Positions 38,130-47,100 of a DNA stretch of 64,000 bases are shown here, one piece after another. The notes beneath the pieces are model-generated. The model was given only the letters and a program-made list of their open reading frames with translations, searched no databases and had not been told where the DNA came from. The stretch is from Litsea cubeba (taxonomy: Eukaryota; Streptophyta; Magnoliopsida; Laurales; Lauraceae), in assembly GCA_012931725.1 (NCBI GenBank), contig CM022952.1, positions 55,133,762 through 55,197,761 on the forward strand, given 5' to 3'. The stretch's first letter is position 1, and every line of letters starts with the position of its first letter. The translations under genes and the position numbers were made by a program.

Positions 38130-39278
38130 CTAAGATGAATCTGTAGGAGACGGGGGCACTGCATTATCGTGACGCCTGCAGCTGCTGGAGATGTTCGAGA
38201 GGTACTTCAAAGTCTTCTTCATCATTCCTGATACCTCTTGCCTAAATTCCTGATAGTCTGTACGTATGGTAGAAACAATATGCTCTAAAGAGGTCATACG
38301 GTCCTCCAGACTGCGCTGCTGAGGGGGCTCTGGATGAGGAGGCTGACCTGCTACTGGATCTACAGGCTCTATCTCCGCAGCCTCTAACTCTGCATCTCCT
38401 TCAGCAACTGGATTCCTTTGCTGAGGTGGTGGAAGCTTCATCAAGAGAATGTTTGATTTGTTGAAAACAGTGGATGTCACTGGTCTCTCAGAAGCTGGAG
38501 GAACCACTCCATATGATCTAGCAAGCTGGGTAATGAGAAATCCAAATGGAGCTGCACACGGCTGCGATCCAGTAATAACTCGGAGAATATGGTGCATAAT
38601 AACTGAAGGTAAGCATACCCGATCTCCAGATATAACTTTGAACAACAGATTCGCCATGTAAGGAGTTACTTCAGTCCTATTTCCTTTCCTTGGATAGATG
38701 GAATGAGTGAAAATGATATGAATGATCCGAAGGGAAGGAACCATGAGAGAAGCTTGAAGACAATTTTTGGCTGTCCAAACTTCAGCTCTTCCACAAAGAG
38801 CATGAGTCACTCCATCTTTTTCATCAAGAGGTAAAACTTCAGAAATTATCTTTGGTCCATTTGACCTAGGAACCCCCAAGATGGATGCAATCTTCTCTGT
38901 AGTAACCACCTCTTCCCCATGCTCGAATCTGATAGTGAATGAATTATTGGTGGAGGCACAGATAGACTCATATAGGTCATGAACCAAGGATGGAAAGGCA
39001 TTTCCACTCCAATTTAGAATACCAGCCCAGCCAATATCTTCCATGATAGCAGGGACACCATAATCCACTAGATCTTCTACTACACATTTCTTCTCCACAA
39101 TGATCCCTTTGTTTCGGAAGGATTTTACAACCGAAGATGGAGAAGGGATGGGTTTGAATCTGACTTCACGAGGAGGGGATGCTTCAGGAGAGGATGGAGG
39201 AGATCTATGAGAAGATGAAGCTTGGCCTGTTTTTGACTTCTTGATAGGTTGCCTAAAAGTTTGCTTTGTTCTTGCCAT
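38130..39278 (-). CDS. Second ORF of element 2: plant transposon-protein-like, H3-like N-terminus
   Basis: Intact, 382 codons from ATG at 39278-39276; upstream in-frame GTG is not used. The first residues are MARTKQTFRQPIKK; after Met removal the N-terminus ARTKQT equals that of histone H3, followed by a Ser/Pro-rich linker to about residue 55. The central part (about 60-275) has GWAGILNWSGNAFPSL, a TEKIASILGVP element, YPRKGNRTE and PFGFLITQL, resembling the putative plant transposon protein domain. A heptad-like segment (about 318-355, LEDRMTSLEHIVSTIRTDY) and a basic SCRRHD tail follow. It lies in sense downstream of gag, where SIRE-type elements may carry an extra ORF. No enzyme motif is visible. 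Role unknown; Gag co-factor or targeting protein are guesses. Confidence 0.75.
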   Translation of the reverse strand: MARTKQTFRQPIKKSKTGQASSSHRSPPSSPEASPPREVRFKPIPSPSSVVKSFRNKGIIVEKKCVVEDLVDYGVPAIMEDIGWAGILNWSGNAFPSLVHDLYESICASTNNSFTIRFEHGEEVVTTEKIASILGVPRSNGPKIISEVLPLDEKDGVTHALCGRAEVWTAKNCLQASLMVPSLRIIHIIFTHSIYPRKGNRTEVTPYMANLLFKVISGDRVCLPSVIMHHILRVITGSQPCAAPFGFLITQLARSYGVVPPASERPVTSTVFNKSNILLMKLPPPQQRNPVAEGDAELEAAEIEPVDPVAGQPPHPEPPQQRSLEDRMTSLEHIVSTIRTDYQEFRQEVSGMMKKTLKYLSNISSSCRRHDNAVPPSPTDSS

Positions 39279-40589
39279 GACTGAGTAGCTGAATATGTAC
39301 ACTGACTGTCCTCAAGTGCTAGGTTGAAATGCAGAAGAAGGTAATCACAGGGCACTAAGGTATCAGCTGGGAAAGAGAGGGACTCATACTAATCCAGTAG
39401 ACAGTTAACAGTGAGTTGGAGCATTTGGAATGGCTTGAATTGCTCCTATGAAATGGTGGAATTAGATGCACAATGATCCCACTCAAATTCAGCAAAAACA
39501 GTAGCTAACTGTGATGAAACAATGGTTCAGACATTCTGTCAAACACTTGGAGTGTAGGTTTTGTGACAGAGTTCTCCACAGATTCCAGTTGCTTGAAACT
39601 GTGTACAGATTGCTACAAACACTCCTCAACGGAGATTGAAAGTACAACTTCAATCAATTAATCAGCCATACACATCAGAAATTGAAATCAATGAAGGATG
39701 TGCAAAACAACCACAGATGGCTGGAGAGATAGCAACATAGTGCTTCGACAGTCTTGGACGGCCAGAACAGATGGAGTCTCATATATTTTTGGAAAAACTA
39801 GAAGCAACACACACTAAGAATAATGCGTCTCCATGCTGACAGTTAGACGGAGTTCAGAGAAGAAGAGGAGCACAGCTGCCGTGCGACACAGTGCTGAAAC
39901 AGGCCTTGGTTTGGAAGAAGACAATCCAATGAGAAATCCTTGGGAGAATGATAATCTTGCCAAGGAAGAATGAAAGAGACGGATTGGAAACGAGGAGCAT
40001 TCGGATTTGAGAAGCTCCAGGGGGTCGACCTGCTCAACAGAGGTTTCTGTCTTGAAACAGAAATAGTGCCCAGCGCAACTTTTTAAGTTGCTGTGTACGT
40101 GTGTTCGGTCGACCGGCCAATCCAGGATGTCGACCGAGTAAACAGGGAAAACAGGGTATCTGTTCAGATTTAAGGAAGAATTTGCCAACTCAAGAAAAAC
40201 TCTCTGAACAAATGATTCCCTTAATCTAACTATCCTACAAGCTCAATCAATTTAGGAAAAGAGATTTTACAAAATTAATTCTAAATAAGTCCATTTAAAT
40301 GATTGAAAACTTGTGAGTCCAAGACACTTCATTTTTCAATAGTATTTGATTTGACAAATGTGGAATAACTATGTATCCATTCAAATAAAAGCAAGTTTGA
40401 AAAACAAATCAATTGATTGAGAAGATGTATCTTTAAGCAATTCTTTTTCAAATCAGATTGATCATAAACATGCATTTTTATCATAACATACCTTTTAAAA
40501 TCAAAATGCATTTTCAACACGTAAAACTTAAACAAATGATACTTGAACAATGAGACAATACTAAGAAAGATAGAAGGAACTAGACTTAA
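39279..40589 (-). other. Spacer between gag and second ORF, element 2
   Basis: Non-coding, 1.3 kb. In element sense a pyrimidine-rich stretch ending in AACTGTCAG (about 39835-39870) could be a splice acceptor, and two GGTCGACC-type motifs lie near 40023 and 40107. No recognisable gene. Confidence 0.4.
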
Positions 40590-40627
40590 GACCAACAACA
40601 CATATAACTTATGGGAAAGGGTTGGTC
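40590..40627 (-). other. Conserved hairpin just after gag (element 2)
   Basis: GACCAAC (40590-40596) and GTTGGTC (40621-40627) are perfect complements, with ATAAGTTATATG in the loop in element sense. It starts 18 nt after the gag stop. Confidence 0.75.
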
Positions 40628-40645
40628 TAATCTAATTATAAGGTC

Positions 40646-42211
40646 TTAGTATTTGTCTAAGAGTCTAACCTTAGGTATCCATCTAAGGTATTGAGCTTTG
40701 GAGTCTATGTATGAGATCCCACCAACTAGAGGAGATAAATATTGATTTCTTTTATTCTTGACATCATATCCTTGAGGTTTGACAATTTCATAATTGGATT
40801 GATGATTAGTCTTTGGTGGTTGATGTTTTTTTTTATTTTTCTCATTTCTTTTAGCTTTTCCTCTCTCTTTTTGCCTTTTGAATTTTAATTTTAGTCTTTC
40901 AACATTATTCAAAAGTTCTTTCATTTCCAAGGTTAAAGGAGGTAAAGTGAGAGGTTTCTTTTTGATAGATTTAATTTGATTACTTTTGATTTGTTTAGTC
41001 TTTTTAAAATCTATCTTGGGAGACTCTTGTTGGAATGGTTTGACTTGCTTGAACTTTCTAGAGTCTTCCTTTGATTTTGATGCCTTAACTATCATAGAAT
41101 TAGATTTTCCATTTTTAGTTTCATAGATGGGTTTAGACAAATGATTTTTTCTTAATTTGCACTCAAATTTGAAATGCCCTTCATTACCACAATAATGACA
41201 TTTTGTTTTGGGCAAAGTAGAGTGAGTGCTAGAGATTGAGGACTCACCTTTCACAAATGTGTTGGTGATTTTAGGGCCATGAGAAGTATACTTATCAAAT
41301 CCAATACCCGTCCTATCTCTTTGTGATTTACCCAATCTAAATAATTTTTCAAATTTCTCTTCGCCTTGGGTAAATTTGCACTCATACTTTTGTTTGTGAG
41401 TTTCAAGTTGAGTGACTTGATTTTTAAGAATTGAATTTTCATTTTTCACTTTTGTAAGTTCAATTCCAATTCCATTAAACCTGTTTACTTTTTCATAAGC
41501 AAGTTTTAATTCAAGTTTGAGTTCATTTACATTAGATCCAAGTTGTAAAGTTTTTATATTACTTTGAGCATTGAATAAATTCTCTTTGGTGGTTATTAAC
41601 TTGGATTCAAGGTTGACAATGTCTTCAACTTGATTTTTTATATGATCACTTAGAATTGAATTTTCCTTGGTAAGTCCTTCACAACTTATCTTAGATACAT
41701 TTAGTTCATCTTGAAGATTAGACAAGTTATCTTTAGAAATTTTCAATTTGGATTCTAAATAGATAATGTTATCATCTTGTCTTTTTAATGTATCTCTTAG
41801 GTTTAAATTTTCTTTATTTAGCTCATTATGATTTAATTTCATTTCTTTTAGTTCATCTTGAGCATTGGATAGATTGTGCAAAGTGATCATAAACTTAGAG
41901 TCTAGGCAATGTATTACTTCTTCTTTCTCTCTAAGTTCATCATTTGAAGAGATTAAATCTTTGTTGAGCCTTTTTGATTCTTCTCTTAACTTTTTATTCT
42001 TCTTAGCTATGACTTCACATAGTTCATATAATTCCTCATAGGCTTGATGTATATCATCTTCATAATCATCATTTTCTTCTTCTTTTGATTCAACTTTAGA
42101 TTCATTAAATTCAAGGTTTGAATCTCCAATAGAAGAAAGGAGGGGTCTAGAAGAATCTACAAGGGAATCTACACAATCTAGCATAGTGGAGTCCATTTTA
42201 ATGATTTTCAT
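40646..42211 (-). CDS. gag: Gag-like protein, coiled coil + CCHC zinc knuckle (element 2)
   Basis: Intact 521-residue protein from ATG 42211-42209 (MKIIKMDST); three upstream in-frame codons from a GTG are ignored. Order: short N-terminus with SLVDSSRPLL, an acidic patch (about 30-50), a long heptad-rich coiled coil (about 55-285), a GIGFDKYTS...TFVKGES stretch, the knuckle CHYCGNEGHFKFEC with C338, C341, H346 and C351, a Lys-rich basic region, and a C-terminal LRWIPKV motif. Coiled coil, G-G-F/Y-D...FVK, knuckle and W-PK follow the C-terminal half of SIRE/Maximus copia Gag (family knowledge). The N-terminal UBN2 capsid region and all Pol domains are missing. It probably binds element RNA and may co-assemble with a partner element's Gag. 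Confidence 0.85.
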   Translation of the reverse strand: MKIIKMDSTMLDCVDSLVDSSRPLLSSIGDSNLEFNESKVESKEEENDDYEDDIHQAYEELYELCEVIAKKNKKLREESKRLNKDLISSNDELREKEEVIHCLDSKFMITLHNLSNAQDELKEMKLNHNELNKENLNLRDTLKRQDDNIIYLESKLKISKDNLSNLQDELNVSKISCEGLTKENSILSDHIKNQVEDIVNLESKLITTKENLFNAQSNIKTLQLGSNVNELKLELKLAYEKVNRFNGIGIELTKVKNENSILKNQVTQLETHKQKYECKFTQGEEKFEKLFRLGKSQRDRTGIGFDKYTSHGPKITNTFVKGESSISSTHSTLPKTKCHYCGNEGHFKFECKLRKNHLSKPIYETKNGKSNSMIVKASKSKEDSRKFKQVKPFQQESPKIDFKKTKQIKSNQIKSIKKKPLTLPPLTLEMKELLNNVERLKLKFKRQKERGKAKRNEKNKKKHQPPKTNHQSNYEIVKPQGYDVKNKRNQYLSPLVGGISYIDSKAQYLRWIPKVRLLDKY

Positions 42212-42294
42212 GAAAAGCACACTAGGGTTTAAACTCTAGGTTTTTACACCTAATCAAGAGTTTTAAACACTTGATCCTAATATTAGAGCACGAG

Positions 42295-42306
42295 GCTCTG
42301 ATACCA
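42295..42306 (-). other. Primer-binding site, element 2
   Basis: GCTCTGATACCA on the plus strand, i.e. TGGTATCAGAGC in element sense, the complement of the initiator tRNA-Met 3' end. It lies 2 nt from the 5' LTR. Leader 42212-42294 is otherwise featureless. Confidence 0.92.
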
Positions 42307-43546
42307 ATTGAAAGTCCGGGGATCCTACCCTAGAGGGGGGGGGGGGGGGTGAATAGGGTGATCTAGTAATAGTGACCAACTATGACCAATTTTAATTTCT
42401 TTACAATTAACCTAGTCACATGTGATGATTATGACAATAGATGCGGAAGAGAGACAAATCAATCACCACAAACCAATCACCATAACACAAAGATTTATAG
42501 TGGTTCGGCCTCAATGCCTACATCCACTACCGGCTTGTGCTCAACACCCCACCGGATTTCCACTAATATGCTTTTCCAATAGGCTAAGCAATAACCTCTA
42601 CAAGATGCTTTCCAAGGCTTAGCAATAACCTCTACAATGTATGCTTTCCAAGGCTTAGCAATAACCTTACAATGATGTTTTTCTAGGCTAAACAACAACC
42701 TATCAATATGCTTTTAATGGCTAAGCAATAACCTTACAAAGAAATGATTTCTCAAAGAAAGTGTCTTCCAAAGAACACTCTAAGAGATTACAATTAAAGC
42801 ACAATTAGAATGCCTCTTTAATAGGCTAATTTGAAAGTGAAAACTAAACTCAGCACAACACACTAATGAGTGCAAAGATGTATGCTAATGAGGTGTGTGT
42901 GTGACAACTTCAATCAAGTTTAAAAAGTAAAGTCCAATGAATATATGCTCAAAGCAATTCAAAGATTAAAGCACATAGAAAGAATTGATTGAAGTTTAAA
43001 TGCAAATCACATGAACAAATACTAACTTGTTGATGATTTAAAAAATAAAGGCTCACAAGTTGTATGAAATTAATTTGGCTTAAACATGTGATGCATTTTT
43101 AGTGTTGTTTTCAAAAACAAGATTTAACAAAGGTTTTAAAAAGATTGACAACAACAATGATGATTCAAACAAGTTAAATTAACATGTTATAAAGAAATCA
43201 AAGTTTTAAACATAACATGTTTAACAAAGTTTAAAACTAAACTAAGTTTGAATCAAAGAAAAGAATTCATTACAACTTAATATCAAAGATTGAATGGAAG
43301 TAATGAATTCATTTTATCATAGTTATCATGCTAAAAACATTTACCAAAGATTTAAAACCAAGCATGAAACATATGATTAAATTAAGCAAAGCTTACTTGG
43401 AGATTTAACTTCATGATCCAAGCTTTAGCTTCCTTAATGACCTTCTTAATCCCCTTGGTTCATCCCCTTTATCTTCTCTTCAAACACCTCCAAGAAGGCT
43501 CCAAGTTTCCTCAAAAGTTCCAACCTTTTTCAAAGGGAATGAAGCC

Positions 43547-43554
43547 TTTTTATA
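43547..43554 (-). promoter_or_regulatory. TATA box, 5' LTR of element 2
   Basis: TATAAAAA in element sense (TTTTTATA on the plus strand), about 30 bp downstream of the GGTCGACC cluster. Confidence 0.65.
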
Positions 43555-43583
43555 CACAGAAAACAGAGTTTCTGCGTGTCCCC

Positions 43584-43722
43584 GGTCGACCCCATGACAG
43601 GCCCGGTCGACCCCATCCAAACGGTCAGAAAAATGACCGTTGGAGAGCCAAACGGCTCTCTGCCCAGTCGACCCGCAGTGTACGCGGTCGACCGGGATGT
43701 GTACCCGGTCGACCGGGTACAC
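43584..43722 (-). promoter_or_regulatory. GGTCGACC cluster and 24-bp palindrome in U3
   Basis: GGTCGACC at 43584, 43605, 43686 and 43707. The last is the centre of a perfect 24-bp palindrome with half-site GTGTACCCGGTC. Inverted AACGGTCA/TGACCGTT also lies inside the cluster. Confidence 0.75.
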
Positions 43723-44111
43723 TGGGCCCTGGGCCACTTTTCCCATTTTGCATACTTTTGCAATTTTCAAAGATTTTTGATGTGGGACTTGTTGGGGCCA
43801 TTAAATCAAGCTTGAAACATGATTTAAATCAATCTAAGTATTTTTTAAAATCATGAATCATAAAAAGCCACAAATCATTTGAAACTTTAAAACTTAGGCT
43901 AAGCTTGAATTTTGAAATTCCTTTTACAAAATCAATTGCATCCAAAATTAAAACCAATTCATGCATAAAACATGAGTTTTACCATATTTTAAAAACAATG
44001 CATGGATAAAATAAGATTTCAATGTTTTCTAAAATAATGCAAGTGTGAGAAATCAAATGATGATTAAAATGATATGCATCCATCAAATTGAAATAGACAA
44101 AATTCCTAACA

Positions 44112-47100
44112 AAACCCAGCACGAGCATTTCTCTCGGGGGTAGAGTAACTTCTGTGACTGACGTTACGTAAATAGGACTCACGGTTAGAGAATTACGAGC
44201 GAAACATGGGATTTTCCGACACTTAGGCTTGAAAACGGCCCGCCGGGGGTCCGGAAGGGAAAACGACCGTAGGAAAAATCAAAAAGTGGTACGAGCACTT
44301 CGCTTGAGGGGAGAGTAACATGTAGGAACTGACGGTTCGCAAATAGGACTCCGGTTAGAGAATTAAGAGAGAAACATGGGATTTTCGCGCACTTCGGCTC
44401 GACAACGGCCCGCCGGGGGCCCGAAACGGGAAACGGCTGCGGGAAAAATTAGAAACCGGCAAGAGCACTTTGCTCGAGGGTAGAGTAACCTGTAGGAACT
44501 GACGGTTCGCTAATAGGACTCGCTGTTAGTGAATTACGAGCGAAAAATGGGATTTTCCAAGACTTAGGCTCCAAAACGGGCTGTTGGGGCCCCGGAATGG
44601 GAATCGTCCACGGAAATAATTGAAACCCAGCACGAGCATTTCGCTTGGGGGTAGAGTAACTTCTGTGACTGACGGTACATAAATAGGACTCACGGTTAGA
44701 GAATTACGAGCGAAACATGGGATTTTCCGACACTTAGGCTTGAAAACGGCCCGCCGGGGGTCCGGAAGTGAAAACGACCGTGGGAAAAATCGAAAAGTGG
44801 TACGAGCACGTCGCTTGAGGGTAGAGTAACTTGTAGGAACTAACGGTTCGTAAATAGGACTCCCAGTTAGAGAATTACGAGCGAAAATGAGATTTTCCAA
44901 CACTTAGGCTCGAAAACGGCCTGCCAGGGGTCCGGAATGGGAAACGGCCTCCGAAAAATTTGAAATCGAAACGAACACTTCGCTCGAGGGTAGAGTAACT
45001 TGTAGGAACTGAAGCTTCACAAATAGGACTCCCGATCAGAGAATTACGAGCGAAACATGGCATTTTCCAACACTCAGCCTCGAAGATGGCCTACCAGGGG
45101 TCCGGAACGGGAAATGGCCCAAGAAAAACTAGGAAACCATCACGAGCACTTCACTCAAGGGTAGATTAAACTGTAGGAACTGACGATACGCAAATACGAC
45201 TCCCGATTAGAGAATTACAAGCGAAACAATGGATTTTCCAACACGTAGGCTCGAAAACGGCCCGCCGGGGGCCTGAAACGGGAAACGGCCGGGGGAAAAA
45301 TTGCAAACCGGCACGAGCACTTTGCTCAAGGGTAGAGTAACCTGTAGGAATTGACGGTTCACAAATAGGACTCCTGGTTAGAGAATTACGAGCGAAGCAT
45401 GGGATTTTCCAACACTTAGGCTCGAAAACGGCCCGCTGGGAGTCCTAAATGGGAAACGGCCATAGGAAAAATTGAAAAATGATACGAGCACTTCACTCGA
45501 GGGTAGACTAACTTGTAGGAACTGACGGTTCGCAGATAGGACTCCCGGTTAGAAAATTAAGAGAGAAACATGGGATTTTCCCAGACTTCAGCTCGACAAC
45601 GGCCCGCCGGGGGCCCGGAAAGGGAAACGGCTGCGGGAAAAATCAGAAACCAGCAAGAGCACTTCACTCTAGGGTAGAGTAGCCTGTAGGAACTGATGGT
45701 TCGCCAATAGGAGTCGCGGTTAGAGAATTACGAGCGAAAAATGGGATTTTCCAAGACTTAGGTTCGAAAACGGGCCGTTGGGGGTCCGGAACGGGAATCA
45801 GCCGGGGGATATGATTGAAACCCGGCACGAGCAATTCGCTCGTTGGTAGAGTAACTTCTGTGACTGACGGTTCGCAAATAGGGCTCACGGTTAGAGAATT
45901 GCGAGCGAAACATTGCATTTTCCCACACTTAGGCTTGAAAACGGCCTGCCGGGGGTCCCCAACGGGAAACGGCCATGGGAAAAATCAAAAAGTGGTATGA
46001 GCACTTCGCTCGAGGGTAGAGTTACTCGTTGGAACTAACGGTTAGTAAATAGGACTCCCGGTTAGAGAATTACGAGCGAAACATGAGATTTTGCAACACA
46101 TAGGCTCGAAAACAGTCCCCCAGGGGTCCGGAATGGGAAAGGGCCTCGAGAAGATTGGAAACCAAAACGAACACTTCGCTCGAGGGTAGAGTAACTTGTA
46201 GGAATTAACGTTTCGCAAATAGGACTCCCGGTCAGAGAATTACGAGCGAAACAAGGCATTTTCCAACACTTAGGCTCGAAAATGGCCTACCAGGGGTCCG
46301 GAACGGGAAACGGTCCAAGAAAAACTAGGAAACCAGCACGAGCACTTCGTTCGAGGCTATATTAAACTGTAGGAACTGACGGAACGCAAATAGGACTCCC
46401 GGTTTGAGAATTACAAGCGAAACATGGGATTTTCCAACAAGTAGGCTCGAAAACGGCCCGCCGGGGGCCCGAAACGGGAAACGTCCTTGGAAAAAATTGC
46501 GAACCGGCACGAGCACTTTGCTCGAGCATAGAGTAACCTGTAGGAATTGACGGTTCTCAAATAGGACCTCCGGATAGAGAATTACGAGCGAAACATGGGA
46601 TTTTCCAACACTTAGGCTCGAAAATGGCCCGGCGGGGGTCTGAAATAGGAAACGGCCACAGAAAACGTCAAAAAATGGCACGAGCACATCGCTCGAAGGT
46701 AGATTAACCTGTAGGAATTGATGGTTCGCAAATAGGACTCCCGGTTAGAGAATTAAGAGAGAAACATGGGATTTTCGCACACTTCTGCTCGACAACGGCG
46801 CGCCGGGGGCCCGGACGGGAAACGGCTGCGGGAAAAATCAGAAACCGGAAAGAGCACTTCGCTCGAGGGTAGTGTAACCTGTAGGAACTGACGGTTCACC
46901 AATAGGACTCGCTGTTAGAGAATTACGTGCGAAAAATGGGATTTTCCAAGACTTAGGCTCGAAAACGGGCTGCTGGGGGTCCGGAATGGGAATCGGCCGT
47001 GAAAATAATTAAAACCCGGCACGAGTACTTCAATCGGAGGTAGAGTAACATCTGTGACTGACGGTACGCAAATAAGACTCACGGTTAGAGAATTACGAGC

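Larger units (their letters stand above)
35516..44111 (-). mobile_element. Element 2: complete non-autonomous copia-type LTR retrotransposon
   Basis: 8596 bp, minus strand, with AAACC target duplications at 35511-35515 and 44112-44116. Order in its own sense: 5' LTR (right), primer site, intact Gag-like ORF, post-gag hairpin, spacer, intact second ORF, purine-rich 3' region, PPT, 3' LTR (left). The LTRs differ at roughly ten positions plus a poly-G length change, so insertion is recent. There is no pol. Removing it restores a 511-bp (3-monomer) step between satellite markers at 35248 and 44360. Confidence 0.93.
42309..44111 (-). repeat. 5' LTR of element 2 (1803 bp)
   Basis: Ends at AATTCCTAACA on the plus strand, followed by the AAACC target repeat. 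A 15-G run lies at 42335-42349, the hairpin minisatellite at about 42563-42738, a TATA box at 43547-43554, and GGTCGACC motifs at 43584-43714 including a 24-bp perfect palindrome (43699-43722). Confidence 0.93.

Noticed and set aside
39814..40188. 124-codon minus-strand frame between gag and the second ORF of element 2
   Set aside because: No equivalent open frame in element 1 and no recognisable domain; treated as spacer.
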